DNA of 64,000 nucleotides from Staphylococcus schleiferi (GCF_900458895.1 NZ_LR962863.1:1116001-1180000); one strand, 5' to 3'. Positions 52,410 through 62,374 are shown, numbered from the stretch's first letter. Notes: generated from the letters alone by a model not told the origin. Numbers and translations: made by a program.

Positions 52410-53672
52410 ATGAGTGAAAAGATCGTAAAAACGGATAATGGTTTACAAGTTCCTAATCAACCTATCATTCCATTTATTATTGGTGACGGTATCGGACCTG
52501 ATATTTGGAAAGCAGCGAGTCGTGTGATTGATGCAGCTGTAGAAAAAGCATATTCTGGAGAAAAATCAATTTCATGGAAAGAAGTGCTCGCAGGTCAAAA
52601 AGCATATGATCAAACAGGAGAATGGTTACCTTCTGAAACGCTCGATACAATCAAAGAATACTTGATAGCGATTAAAGGACCTTTAACAACACCAATCGGC
52701 GGTGGTATCCGTTCATTGAATGTTGCATTACGTCAAGAATTGGATTTATTTACATGTCTACGCCCAGTACGTTGGTTCCAAGGCGTGCCATCACCAGTGA
52801 AACGTCCACAAGATACAGACATGGTCATCTTCCGTGAAAACACTGAAGATATTTATGCAGGTATCGAATTCAAAGAAGGTACAGATGAAGTTAAAAAAGT
52901 AATTGATTTCTTACAAAATGAAATGGGTGCAAAAAATATTCGCTTCCCTGAAACTTCTGGTATTGGTATTAAGCCTGTATCAAAAGAAGGAACTGAACGT
53001 TTAGTACGTGCTGCGATTCAATACGCTTTGGACAATCAACGCAAATCTGTAACACTTGTGCATAAAGGGAACATTATGAAATTTACTGAAGGTGCCTTTA
53101 AACAATGGGGTTACGATTTGGCAGAAAAAGAATTTGGTGATCAAGTCTTCACATGGCAACAATATGACCGCTTAGTTGATGAAAAAGGTAAAGATGAAGC
53201 TAATCGTATTCAAGATCAAGCTGAAAAAGACGGTAAAATTATTATTAAAGACTCTATTGCAGACATTTTCTTACAACAAATTTTAACACGTCCAGCTGAC
53301 CATGATGTTGTGGCAACAATGAATTTAAATGGGGACTATATTTCTGATGCGCTTGCTGCACAAGTTGGAGGTATCGGTATTGCGCCAGGCGCAAACATCA
53401 ACTATGAATCTGGTCACGCTATTTTCGAAGCAACGCACGGAACAGCGCCAAAATATGCAGACTTAGATAAAGTTAATCCTTCTTCTGTATTATTATCAGG
53501 TGTATTAATGTTAGAACATTTAGGTTGGCAAGAAGCTGCGGATTTAATTACACAAGCAGTTGAAAAAACAATTGCTTCTAAAGTTGTAACTTATGATTTT
53601 GCACGCTTAATGGAAGGTGCAACTGAAGTTAAAACATCTGAATTTGCAGACGAATTAATTAAAAATCTTTAA
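52410..53672 (+). CDS. icd: NADP-dependent isocitrate dehydrogenase
   Basis: Oxidative decarboxylation of isocitrate to 2-oxoglutarate. It has 420 residues. Features are [16 protein letters not shown], the substrate loop [49 protein letters not shown] and [24 protein letters not shown] precedes ATG 52410. It is named citC in some staphylococcal literature. Second gene of the citZ-icd operon. Confidence 0.97.
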   Translation: MSEKIVKTDNGLQVPNQPIIPFIIGDGIGPDIWKAASRVIDAAVEKAYSGEKSISWKEVLAGQKAYDQTGEWLPSETLDTIKEYLIAIKGPLTTPIGGGIRSLNVALRQELDLFTCLRPVRWFQGVPSPVKRPQDTDMVIFRENTEDIYAGIEFKEGTDEVKKVIDFLQNEMGAKNIRFPETSGIGIKPVSKEGTERLVRAAIQYALDNQRKSVTLVHKGNIMKFTEGAFKQWGYDLAEKEFGDQVFTWQQYDRLVDEKGKDEANRIQDQAEKDGKIIIKDSIADIFLQQILTRPADHDVVATMNLNGDYISDALAAQVGGIGIAPGANINYESGHAIFEATHGTAPKYADLDKVNPSSVLLSGVLMLEHLGWQEAADLITQAVEKTIASKVVTYDFARLMEGATEVKTSEFADELIKNL

Positions 53673-53692
53673 TCATTAAGATGATATACAAT

Positions 53693-53748
53693 GGGAATCA
53701 AACCGAGCTTCAATGTCATATTGAAAATCTCGTTTGATTCCTTTTTTA
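53693..53748 (+). terminator. icd terminator
   Basis: GGAATCAAACCGAG pairs with CTCGTTTGATTCC (one base unpaired), with an inner TTCAAT / ATTGAA pair, followed by six T. Confidence 0.92.
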
Positions 53749-53922
53749 GTGACTCGAATTCACCCTTTAATGAAATACTGTATCTCGCTTCAATGCCATC
53801 ATCACTATTTCACTAAAGCATTTGTATAGCGAAAGTAAGTTTCATTATTCACGCTTATTGTAAACTATAAGAATCTCTATATAATTGATTCATGTATAAC
53901 GAAGTGCTTTTATATTGAAATT

Positions 53923-53994
53923 ATTAACGTTATATTAAGTTATTGTAAAGTTACTTAACTATATATTATTTTTAAGTTCATTTTAAGTTATAAT
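53923..53994 (+). promoter_or_regulatory. phoP promoter with array of PhoP-box-like TTAAGTTA repeats
   Basis: Repeats of TTAAGTTA-like octamers stand at 53935, 53946, 53972 and 53983, that is two pairs each spaced exactly 11 bp. Looser copies lie at 53923 and 53955. The last pair ends at the TATAAT at 53989-53994, in the place of a -35 box. This is the geometry of response regulators of the PhoP/OmpR type, which bind 11-bp direct repeats. Confidence 0.7.
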
Positions 53995-54022
53995 GAAATT
54001 AATATCATAAGGAGGTAGATGT

Positions 54023-54727
54023 ATGGCTCAAAGAGTGCTTGTCGTTGATGATGAACAATCAATCGTAACATTATTAAAATATAATCTTGAGCAAGCGGGG
54101 TATGTGGTAGAGATTGCCCAAGATGGTGAGGAAGCATTGCAAAAAGAAAAAGAAAAAAAGCCCGATTTAATTGTTTTAGATGTCATGTTACCTAAAAAAG
54201 ACGGTATAGAAGTCTGCAAAACGATTCGATCAGATAAAAATCAAGTTCCTATTTTAATGTTAACTGCTAAAGATGACGAATTTGATCGTGTGCTTGGTCT
54301 CGAATTAGGTGCAGATGATTATATGACCAAACCATTTTCACCAAGAGAAGTTGTTGCGCGTGTCAAAGCGATTTTGCGTCGTTCATCTGTCGTTGATTCC
54401 GTAAAAAATGAAGACGATGATGAAGATATTGTCATTGGAAATATTAGAATTCGTCCAGACTTTTTTGAAGTTTATCGTAATGATACATTACTAGAGTTAA
54501 CACCTAAGGAATTTGAATTATTATTATATTTAGTCGAACGACAAGGCCGTGTCATTACACGTGAACATATGCTGAATTCAGTTTGGAATTATGAGTTTGC
54601 GGGTGATTCTAGAATTGTCGATGTCCATATTAGTCATTTACGTGATAAGCTTGAAGAAAATCCGAAACAGCCCCAGTTGATTAAAACGGTACGTGGTTTA
54701 GGGTATAAATTGGAGCGACCAAAATAA
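54023..54727 (+). CDS. phoP: Phosphate-starvation response regulator PhoP
   Basis: OmpR-family regulator of 234 residues. The receiver domain covers about 1-120, with the acidic pair in VVDDEQS, phospho-acceptor Asp53 (LIVLDVMLPKKDG), and Lys in GADDYMTKPFSPRE. A winged-helix DNA-binding domain follows (LTPKEFELLLYLVERQGRV, VDVHISHLRDKL). AAGGAGG precedes ATG 54023. It is directly followed by phoR with no gap. The name is based on similarity and the icd-phoPR-polA context. Confidence 0.95.
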   Translation: MAQRVLVVDDEQSIVTLLKYNLEQAGYVVEIAQDGEEALQKEKEKKPDLIVLDVMLPKKDGIEVCKTIRSDKNQVPILMLTAKDDEFDRVLGLELGADDYMTKPFSPREVVARVKAILRRSSVVDSVKNEDDDEDIVIGNIRIRPDFFEVYRNDTLLELTPKEFELLLYLVERQGRVITREHMLNSVWNYEFAGDSRIVDVHISHLRDKLEENPKQPQLIKTVRGLGYKLERPK

Positions 54728-56428
54728 ATGATAAAATTTTATCACAAGCTTTTAATTATACTTACAACAATCACTGTTGTAAGTTTTCTTTTATTAGGAT
54801 TTATCGTGCATAATAGCATTTATTCAAAGTCAGTAGAGTATGAGAAAAAGTCTTTAATAAAAGAAGCGAAGCAAATTATCACTTTAAATAAAGAAAACAA
54901 CCCCCAACGTATCCAAGAACTGGCACGTATTTATGATACGAACATGCTGATTATTGAAAAAGGGCAAAGAACGGAATTCAAGACGAATCACGATAAAATA
55001 GATTCACAAAAAGAAAAACAAGTTTTACAACAATTAAAAAGTGACAATAATGCGTATGAATTGGATGCTAAAACAAAAAAATATTGGTTTGGTTATCGTA
55101 AAGATGATACGACGTTATTGATTAATGGCACTTTTGACATGGTTTACGAATTACAATTACAATTTTGGAAGTATTTAATTTTGGTTGGTATGTTGATCAT
55201 TGCACTCCTCTTTTTTACAGTACGTTATATCAACCGGACGTATATCCAACCGATTAATGAAGTCTCGTATGCTGCTTCACTTCTCACTGACGGTAACTAT
55301 CGAGTGAGAGTGCCTGAGAGTAGTGTTAAAGAAATGAGAGAGCTTTATGTAACAATTAATGTTTTAGCACGAAGATTAGAACAACTGAACAGTGATCAAA
55401 AGATTCAACGCAATCGTTTAGTTACAACGCTCGAAAATATCCCGAGTGCAGTTTTAATGATAGATAAAAGCGGGAAAATTGTGGTAGCCAATCAAACCTA
55501 CTATACAATTTTTAATGAGTCACATAATGTTGAAAACCAAGATTATGAGAAATATCTACATCCAACATTGAAAAAACTCGTTGTAGAGGGTTTTCGAACT
55601 GAAAAAGCGGTATATAAACAAGTTGAAATCTTAATCAATCATATTCATCAGAAATTTTTCGATACTTCATGCGTGCCTATTTTGTCTCGAACAAAAAAAC
55701 ATTTACAAGGGATGGTTATTGTACTTCATGATATTACGCAGCTCAAGAAACTTGAAAATTTAAGAAGAGACTTCGTAGCCAATGTATCCCATGAACTCAA
55801 AACACCGATCACGTCTATGAAAGGTTTTACAGAGACATTGATTGAAGGCGCGAAAAATGATGAAGCATCTTTGGATATGTTTCTCAATATTATTTTGAAA
55901 GAGTCAAATCGAATTCAATCTTTAGTCGAAGATTTACTTGATTTATCTAAAATTGAGCAAAATACGACGATAGAAAAACATCGAATTGATCTTTCTGAAG
56001 TCGCAAAGTCTTCTTTTTCTGTTATAGAACATATTGCCAATGAAAAATCGATACGCTTAGTTGATGAAATTGAACCACATATTTTTGCGATGGCAGATGA
56101 AGGTAAAATTTCACAAGTGATTGTCAATTTAATGACAAATGCCGTCAATTATTCTCCAGAAGACAGTACTGTGAGATTATTAGTCTATCAAGATGACATG
56201 CATCCGGTTATCGAAGTCATTGATCAAGGTATTGGAATTGGTGAAGAAGAAAAATATCGTATTTTTGAAAGATTTTATCGCGTCGATAAAGCGCGTAGTC
56301 GAGAGTCCGGTGGCACAGGTTTAGGACTGTCGATTACTAAACACATTGTTGAATCCTATCAAGGAAGTATTGAAGTAGAGTCAGAATTAGGTAAAGGCTC
56401 GAAATTTAAAGTTGTTTTGCCTGAGTAA
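54728..56428 (+). CDS. phoR: Phosphate sensor histidine kinase PhoR
   Basis: Membrane histidine kinase of 566 residues. Transmembrane helices lie at about 7-28 and 149-166, enclosing an extracellular sensor of about 120 residues. A HAMP linker and a PAS domain (about 235-340) follow, then HisKA with phospho-acceptor His355 (FVANVSHELKTPITSMKG). The ATPase domain has the N box VNLMTNAVNYSP, G1 VIDQGIGIG, F box IFERFYRVDKARS and G2 GGTGLGLSI. The start is immediately after the phoP stop, so translation depends on phoP. Confidence 0.95.
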   Translation: MIKFYHKLLIILTTITVVSFLLLGFIVHNSIYSKSVEYEKKSLIKEAKQIITLNKENNPQRIQELARIYDTNMLIIEKGQRTEFKTNHDKIDSQKEKQVLQQLKSDNNAYELDAKTKKYWFGYRKDDTTLLINGTFDMVYELQLQFWKYLILVGMLIIALLFFTVRYINRTYIQPINEVSYAASLLTDGNYRVRVPESSVKEMRELYVTINVLARRLEQLNSDQKIQRNRLVTTLENIPSAVLMIDKSGKIVVANQTYYTIFNESHNVENQDYEKYLHPTLKKLVVEGFRTEKAVYKQVEILINHIHQKFFDTSCVPILSRTKKHLQGMVIVLHDITQLKKLENLRRDFVANVSHELKTPITSMKGFTETLIEGAKNDEASLDMFLNIILKESNRIQSLVEDLLDLSKIEQNTTIEKHRIDLSEVAKSSFSVIEHIANEKSIRLVDEIEPHIFAMADEGKISQVIVNLMTNAVNYSPEDSTVRLLVYQDDMHPVIEVIDQGIGIGEEEKYRIFERFYRVDKARSRESGGTGLGLSITKHIVESYQGSIEVESELGKGSKFKVVLPE

Positions 56429-56457
56429 TCTTAAAAATAGAGATCCCGCATCACGAG

Positions 56458-56586
56458 AGAATGAGACGATGAAACTGTAACGAAAAATAGCAAAGCTAAA
56501 TTTTGACGTTACAGTGGCAATTAGATTTCATCAATGCCCAACTGGAGGGTTTAACGAAATCTTAATTATCATCGCTCATTCTTTTT
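56458..56586 (+). ncRNA. Three-way-junction structured element (terminator or small RNA)
   Basis: The sequence folds into an outer 14-bp stem (56458-56472 with 56569-56582, one bulged A) enclosing two hairpins. P2 is ACTGTAACG (56474-56482) with CGTTACAGT (56507-56515), continued by TAGC / GCTA around an AAA loop. P3 is AATTA-GATTTC (56519-56529) with GAAATC-T-TAATT (56556-56567). A T5 tract follows at 56582-56586. The outer hairpin plus T-run would serve as the phoPR terminator. The two inner arms are more than a terminator needs, so it may be a separate RNA or an inserted repeat. Typed as ncRNA tentatively. Confidence 0.4.
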
Positions 56587-56722
56587 ATGTATTGATAGCT
56601 AATGTGATCGTCAAATCAGAATATTTTTTAATCGAAAGAGGTGTTTGCTAATAAAAGAGTTAGATGACATCTCTATGCCTGAATATGATAAAATAAAGAC
56701 AAACGATAATGGAGGGAATTGC

Positions 56723-59350
56723 GTGGATAAACTCATATTAATAGATGGTAATAGTCTAAGTTTTAGAGCATTTTATGCCTTGCCATTATTAAAAAATAAA
56801 GCTGGCATTCATACAAATGCCGTCTATGGCTTTGCACGATTATTAGAAAAGATTTTAAAAGAAGAACAGCCGACTCATTTTTTAGTTGCGTTTGATGCTG
56901 GAAAAACGACATTTAGACATGACACGTATAAAGAATATAAAGGAGGTCGTCAAAAAACACCGCCTGAGCTCAGCGAACAGTTACCTTATATTCGTCAACT
57001 GCTAGATGCCTATCAAATCAAGCGGTACGAGTTAGAAAATTACGAGGCTGATGATATTATCGGTACCTTGAGTCAAGCTGCTGATGAAGCAGGTATGCAA
57101 ACCATTATTATTACAGGAGATCGCGATTTGACTCAATTAGCGACAGAGAATGTCACAATTTACTATACCAAAAAAGGGGTTACGGATGTCGATCACTATA
57201 CACCGGCCTTTATTTCAGAAAAATATAATGGATTAACGCCTAAGCAAATTATAGATTTAAAAGGATTGATGGGAGATACATCAGATAATATTCCTGGTGT
57301 TGCTGGTGTAGGTGAAAAAACAGCAATCAAGCTTTTAAATCAATTCGATACAGTTGAAGGTGTTTATGCACATCTTGATGACGTGTCTGGTAAAAAGTTA
57401 AAAGAGAAACTTGAAAACAGTCGTGAAGATGCATTAATGAGTAAGCAATTAGCAACCATCAATTGTGAAAGCCCGATTACAGTGACATTAAATGATGTCA
57501 AACGACCACAAGAAATCGACGAGTCTGAAAAAGTGTCACTATTTAAAACACTAGAATTTCGACAACTATTAGAAGAAATCGATATTGAAACAACTCAAGC
57601 TATTCCGTCAAAAGAATTTAAAGTCACACAAGATATTTCCAAATTAGATTTAGCTCGATTAAAAGAAGCGGCCATTCATGTTGAGGTTGCAGGGCCTAAT
57701 TATTTAAAAGATGATTTACTCACATTTGGCTTATTTGATGGACAAAATTATTTTGTCATCCCATTTAATCAGTTAAAAGAACATTCAGACTTAGTCCAAT
57801 GGTTAGAAGATGAAGAGACTGAAAAGTGGGTCTATGATGCGAAAAAAACATATATCGCAATGAAACGAAATGAGATTGCAATTCAAAATATTCGCTTTGA
57901 TGTGATGCTGGCAAGTTATATCATTGATCCTTCTAGAACGATAGATGACATTGCTTCGGTTGTATCTCATTTTAAACGTACTTATGTAAAAGACGACATT
58001 GCTATTTACGGTAAAGGAAAATCATATCACGTACCAGAAGAGGAAATTTTGTATGCGCATATTGCTTCTATTTTAAATGCAATTCATGAAGTCCAACCTC
58101 AAATGATGGAAATTTTAGAGGCACACCAACAAACAGCACTGTTATCTGAAATTGAACTCCCACTCGCTTCAATATTAAGTGAAATGGAAGCGGTAGGGAT
58201 TTATACAGATGTCGAAACATTAAAAAATATGGAGCAAGATTTACAAGCGCAATTGGATGATTTGATTCAAGCGATTCATGACCTTGCAGGTGAGTCCTTT
58301 AATATTAATTCACCCAAACAGTTAGGTGTCATTTTATTTGAAAAATTAAAGTTACCGATTATTAAAAAGACGAAGACAGGTTATTCCACAGCGGTCGATG
58401 TTCTTGAAAAGCTTCAAGGTGAACATCCGATTATCGAATATATTTTAACTTATCGCACACTTTCTAAATTACAGTCGACATACGTCGAAGGTTTACAAAA
58501 AGTGATTTGGGATGATCAAAGAATTCATACGCGTTTTAATCAAACACTTGCACAGACAGGTCGACTGTCATCTGTCGATCCGAACTTGCAAAATATTCCA
58601 ATTCGCTTGGAAGAAGGTCGAAAAATACGTAAAGCGTTTAAATCGACCCATGATGATTACGTTATTTTAGCAGCGGATTATTCTCAAATTGAATTACGTG
58701 TTTTAGCACATATTACAGGAGATCCGACTTTACAAAAAGCATTTATCGATAAAGAAGATGTTCATATGACGACAGCGATGAAAGTGTTTAATGTGGATGC
58801 AGATCAAGTAACGTCGATGATGAGAAGACAAGCGAAAGCTGTTAATTTTGGAATCGTTTATGGCATTAGCGATTACGGCTTAAGTCAAAATTTGGGTATT
58901 AGCCGAAAAGAAGCGCAACGATTTATCGATGATTATTTGAACCATTTTCCTGGCGTGAAAGATTATATGGATAATATTGTTCAAGATGCGAAACAAAATG
59001 GTTACGTAGAAACGCTTCTAAAACGTAGAAGATATATTCCGGATATTACGAGTCGGAACTTTAATAAGCGAGGTTTCGCGGAACGAACTGCGATGAACTC
59101 TCCAATTCAAGGTAGTGCGGCAGATATTATTAAATTGGCCATGGTTAATTTTGATAAAAAAGTTCGTGAAACTGAATTTAATGCCAAATTATTATTACAA
59201 GTGCACGATGAGCTTATTTTTGAAGTTCCGAAAGATGAAGTGGAAGCATTTAGTAAATTTGTTGAAGATATTATGGCAAATGCGTTAGAATTGGATGTTC
59301 CATTAAGTGTAGAATCAGATTATGGACGTACATGGTATGATGCTAAATAG
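56723..59350 (+). CDS. polA: DNA polymerase I
   Basis: Repair and Okazaki-fragment processing polymerase. It has 875 residues. The 5'-3' nuclease domain covers about 1-290 (ILIDGNSLSFRAFYA, IITGDRDLTQLA, KGLMGDTSDNIPGV). A degenerate 3'-5' exonuclease-like domain follows (about 310-470); its first motif reads IHVEVAG, without the Asp-x-Glu pair. The polymerase domain has DYSQIELRVLAHI, RRQAKAVNFGIVYG and LQVHDELIFEV. The start is GTG 56723, 6 nt after GGAGGG; the upstream open frame to 56645 has no ribosome binding site. It is probably co-transcribed with mutM and coaE. Confidence 0.96.
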   Translation: MDKLILIDGNSLSFRAFYALPLLKNKAGIHTNAVYGFARLLEKILKEEQPTHFLVAFDAGKTTFRHDTYKEYKGGRQKTPPELSEQLPYIRQLLDAYQIKRYELENYEADDIIGTLSQAADEAGMQTIIITGDRDLTQLATENVTIYYTKKGVTDVDHYTPAFISEKYNGLTPKQIIDLKGLMGDTSDNIPGVAGVGEKTAIKLLNQFDTVEGVYAHLDDVSGKKLKEKLENSREDALMSKQLATINCESPITVTLNDVKRPQEIDESEKVSLFKTLEFRQLLEEIDIETTQAIPSKEFKVTQDISKLDLARLKEAAIHVEVAGPNYLKDDLLTFGLFDGQNYFVIPFNQLKEHSDLVQWLEDEETEKWVYDAKKTYIAMKRNEIAIQNIRFDVMLASYIIDPSRTIDDIASVVSHFKRTYVKDDIAIYGKGKSYHVPEEEILYAHIASILNAIHEVQPQMMEILEAHQQTALLSEIELPLASILSEMEAVGIYTDVETLKNMEQDLQAQLDDLIQAIHDLAGESFNINSPKQLGVILFEKLKLPIIKKTKTGYSTAVDVLEKLQGEHPIIEYILTYRTLSKLQSTYVEGLQKVIWDDQRIHTRFNQTLAQTGRLSSVDPNLQNIPIRLEEGRKIRKAFKSTHDDYVILAADYSQIELRVLAHITGDPTLQKAFIDKEDVHMTTAMKVFNVDADQVTSMMRRQAKAVNFGIVYGISDYGLSQNLGISRKEAQRFIDDYLNHFPGVKDYMDNIVQDAKQNGYVETLLKRRRYIPDITSRNFNKRGFAERTAMNSPIQGSAADIIKLAMVNFDKKVRETEFNAKLLLQVHDELIFEVPKDEVEAFSKFVEDIMANALELDVPLSVESDYGRTWYDAK

Positions 59351-59369
59351 AAAGTAGGTCAGTTCGAAA

Positions 59370-60242
59370 ATGCCAGAATTACCAGAAGTTGAACACGTCA
59401 CAAGAGGAATCAAACCATTTGCTTTAAACCAAAAGATTACGGATGTGTCTTTTTCTCAACCTGTTATTTTAGGAAAAGAAAATGGAAAAGCAACGATCAT
59501 CAAAGGAATTAGTCTTGATGACTTTAAACGATATACAGTGAACTATACGATTACCAATATTCAGCGCCGTAGTAAATATATTTTATTTGAGATTCAACAT
59601 GAACAATCAAAACGTATTTTAATATCTCATCTAGGCATGGCTGGTGGATTTTTTATCGTAAATGAAATCGGTGATATACCGATATTAAATTATCGAAAAC
59701 ATTGGCAAGTGGTCTTTCATTTAGAAAATGGTATGAAACTGGTGTATAGTGATATTCGTCGCTTTGGTGAAATTAGAAATGTGGAAGCGTTAACGGATTA
59801 TCCATCTTTATTAGAAATAGCACCAGAGCCATTTGAAGATGAGGCTTTAGCACATTTTCTGTCTAAAAGTAATGAAAGAAAATACTCAAAGATGGCAATA
59901 AAGGCATTTATTTTAGACCATCGTGTGATTGCCGGATGTGGTAATATTTATGCGTGTGAAGCTTTATTTGATGCGAAGTTGAATCCTAACACGAAAGTGA
60001 ATCAGTTATCAGCTACACAAAAAACAGCAGTATTCGATAGTGTTGTGAAAGTGCTTAATATGGGTATTTTGAATGGTGGGACAAGCGTCTCAGATTATGT
60101 TCATGCAGATGGACAAAAAGGAACAATGCAAGATTATTTAAATGTTTATAAGAAGAAAAACTGCACGTCTTGTGATTCGGCAATAGAAACGGCGATTATT
60201 GCAGGGCGCAATACACATTTTTGTCCGGTTTGCCAAAGATAG
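59370..60242 (+). CDS. mutM: Formamidopyrimidine-DNA glycosylase
   Basis: Removes 8-oxoguanine and formamidopyrimidines from DNA. It has 290 residues. [12 protein letters not shown] at the start carries the catalytic Pro2 and Glu3. The Lys is in LGKENGK-like and SKYILFE segments, and H2TH is in [19 protein letters not shown]. The C-terminal zinc finger has four cysteines (CTSCDSA ... CPVCQR). It starts 19 bp after polA and ends 14 bp before coaE. Confidence 0.96.
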   Translation: MPELPEVEHVTRGIKPFALNQKITDVSFSQPVILGKENGKATIIKGISLDDFKRYTVNYTITNIQRRSKYILFEIQHEQSKRILISHLGMAGGFFIVNEIGDIPILNYRKHWQVVFHLENGMKLVYSDIRRFGEIRNVEALTDYPSLLEIAPEPFEDEALAHFLSKSNERKYSKMAIKAFILDHRVIAGCGNIYACEALFDAKLNPNTKVNQLSATQKTAVFDSVVKVLNMGILNGGTSVSDYVHADGQKGTMQDYLNVYKKKNCTSCDSAIETAIIAGRNTHFCPVCQR

Positions 60243-60256
60243 GGAAGAGGGAGATT

Positions 60257-60893
60257 ATGCCAAAAGTAATTGGATTAACAGGTGGAATTGCAACAGGCAA
60301 ATCCACAGTTGCAGCGTTATTAGAAGTTCATGGATTTAAAATTGTGGATGCAGATCTTGCATCTCGAAAAGCTGTCGAAAAAGGTTCTGAAGGTTTACGA
60401 CAAATACAGGAACAGTTCGGCGAAGAAGCCATAAATGAAGATGGCGAAATGGACCGCGCTTATATCGCGCAGCAAGTTTTTTTTGATGATGAAAAAAAGA
60501 AAACAACTGAATCAAATCGTTCATCCGATTGTGCGTGAATTGATGCAACAAGAGCGAGATCATTATTTAGCTGAAGGCTATGATGTTGTCATGGATATTC
60601 CGTTATTGTATGAAAACGGACTTGAAGATACAGTTGACGAAGTATGGCTTGTCTATGCATCAGAGCCAATCCAAATAGATCGGTTAATGGAAAGAAATCA
60701 GTTATCAATTGAAGATGCTAAAGCACGTATATACAGTCAGATTTCCATTGATAAAAAGAGCAGAATGGCCGATGTCGTTATTGATAACTTAGGCTCTAAG
60801 CTTGAATTAAAACAAAATTTAGAACAAGTCTTAGCGGAAAAAGGTTATTTAAATGCTAATGATGATTCTAATGAAAACGATAAAATAACTTAA
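60257..60893 (+). CDS. coaE: Dephospho-CoA kinase, frameshifted in this sequence
   Basis: Last step of coenzyme A synthesis. The N-terminal part has the P-loop [14 protein letters not shown] and then [17 protein letters not shown] in one frame up to DEKK. The C-terminal part ([48 protein letters not shown]) is in the next frame. The A7 run at 60492-60498 carries one surplus A. With A6 the protein is continuous with 211 residues, the family's usual length. ATG 60257 follows GAGGGAG. As coaE is generally essential, a sequence error is likelier than a true pseudogene. Confidence 0.9.
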
Positions 60894-60906
60894 TATGATT
60901 TTTCAG

Positions 60907-60990
60907 CAACGCCCTGTGGTAGCATATGTCAAAACATTTTTTAGCATTTTTGGCATACGTGATGTGTTACAACGGGGCGTTGTTTTTATT
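60907..60990 (+). terminator. coaE terminator
   Basis: AACGCCC pairs with GGGCGTT at the base of a long imperfect hairpin with inner GCATATG / CATACGT-like pairing, then TGTTTTTATT. The remaining gap to gapB holds only its promoter. Confidence 0.75.
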
Positions 60991-61164
60991 AGAAAGTTGT
61001 GACAAACAATCTAGTATAAGTAGCGATTTAAGTGTGAAGAAAAATGTTTCAGCGATAGGTTTTCCACTATAGCTCGTCTTTAATATATCATGCTATTTGG
61101 CCGATATGTGAAAAACACATACATCAAATGTTATTTATTGAAAGTAATAAGAAAAAATTATCAA

Positions 61165-61178
61165 AGAAAACGGTTTCA
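61165..61178 (+). promoter_or_regulatory. cre-like site at the gapB promoter
   Basis: AGAAAACGGTTTCA matches 13 of 14 positions of TGWAANCGNTNWCA. It overlaps the likely -35 region (TTTCAA) of a promoter whose -10 is TATACT at 61196-61201. Such a position suits repression of this gluconeogenic gene when sugars are present. Confidence 0.65.
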
Positions 61179-61243
61179 AATTGACTTTAATATGCTATAC
61201 TAATTTCTATAAGTATAACACATTATTAAGGAGTGCTTTTATC

Positions 61244-62257
61244 ATGACGACAAAGATTGCGATTAATGGTTTAGGGCGAATTGGCCGTATGGTTTTAAGA
61301 GTAGCATTGAATAGAGAAGATGTTGAAGTAGTGGCTTTAAATGCAAGTTATCCACCTGAAACGATAGCCCATCTTCTTAAATATGATACAACGCACGGTC
61401 GTTTTAATCAGACTGTTGAAGCAACTGAAAATGGTATTAAAGTAGATGGAAAAGAAATTAAACTCGTTTCAGATCGTAATCCTGAAAATTTGCCATGGGG
61501 TGCGCTTGATATTGATATCGTAGTGGAAGCAACAGGTAAATTTAATCATGGTGACAGAGCGAATGCTCATATCAAAGCAGGGGCGAAAAAAGTAATTTTA
61601 ACGGGACCTTCAAAAGGGGGAGAAGTGCAGACAATTGTGAAAGGTGTAAATGATCATGAATTGGACGTCATGCAATATGATGTGTTCAGTAATGCTTCAT
61701 GTACAACGAATTGTTTAGCACCTGTCGCAAAAATTTTAAATGATCATTTTGGGATTGAAAATGGTTTAATGACAACGGTTCATGCTGTGACAAATGATCA
61801 AAATAACTTGGACAATCCGCATAAAGATTTAAGACGCGCACGTGCTGCCTTTGAAAGCATTATTCCGACTTCAACGGGTGCAGCCAAAGCATTATCACTC
61901 GTTTTGCCAGAGTTAGAGGGTAAATTACATGGTATGGCACTTCGTGTACCAACCAAAAATGTATCTTTAGTCGATTTAGTCGTTGATTTAAAACAAACAG
62001 TTACAAAAGAAGAAATTAATCGTGTTTTTAGAGAGAATGATTTAGATCAAGTTGTTGCAATTTCTGATGAGCCATTGGTTTCAGATGATTTTACGACAGA
62101 TGCGCATTCTGCAATTATTGATGCTGAGTCTACGATTGTAATGGGGGATAAAAAAGTTAAAGTACTCGCATGGTATGATAACGAATGGGGTTATTCCACA
62201 AGAGTTGTCGATGTATTACAGCAAATCGCATCACAACTCAAAGTTAAAGTTGCATAA
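61244..62257 (+). CDS. gapB: Glyceraldehyde-3-phosphate dehydrogenase, gluconeogenic type
   Basis: Type I GAPDH of 337 residues, the second GAPDH of Firmicutes, working in the gluconeogenic direction with NADP. Features are IAINGLGRIGRMVLRVAL, the catalytic Cys in SNASCTTNC, TVHAVTNDQNNLDNPHKDLR, RRARAAFESIIPTSTGAAKA and WYDNEWGYSTR. Its position between coaE and nrdR is that of gapB rather than gapA. ATG 61244 follows AAGGAG by 9 nt. A terminator follows at 62340. Confidence 0.94.
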   Translation: MTTKIAINGLGRIGRMVLRVALNREDVEVVALNASYPPETIAHLLKYDTTHGRFNQTVEATENGIKVDGKEIKLVSDRNPENLPWGALDIDIVVEATGKFNHGDRANAHIKAGAKKVILTGPSKGGEVQTIVKGVNDHELDVMQYDVFSNASCTTNCLAPVAKILNDHFGIENGLMTTVHAVTNDQNNLDNPHKDLRRARAAFESIIPTSTGAAKALSLVLPELEGKLHGMALRVPTKNVSLVDLVVDLKQTVTKEEINRVFRENDLDQVVAISDEPLVSDDFTTDAHSAIIDAESTIVMGDKKVKVLAWYDNEWGYSTRVVDVLQQIASQLKVKVA

Positions 62258-62339
62258 CATTCTAATGTGTCAATAAGCGAGCATGAGACTGAGAACACTT
62301 CACATCAAAATATTTATATTAACTAATATCAATATAAAG

Positions 62340-62374
62340 GTTGAGACGATTTTGAAATTGTCTCAGCTTTTTTT
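62340..62374 (+). terminator. gapB terminator
   Basis: GAGACGATTT / AAATTGTCTC stem followed by AGC and seven T. Confidence 0.85.
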
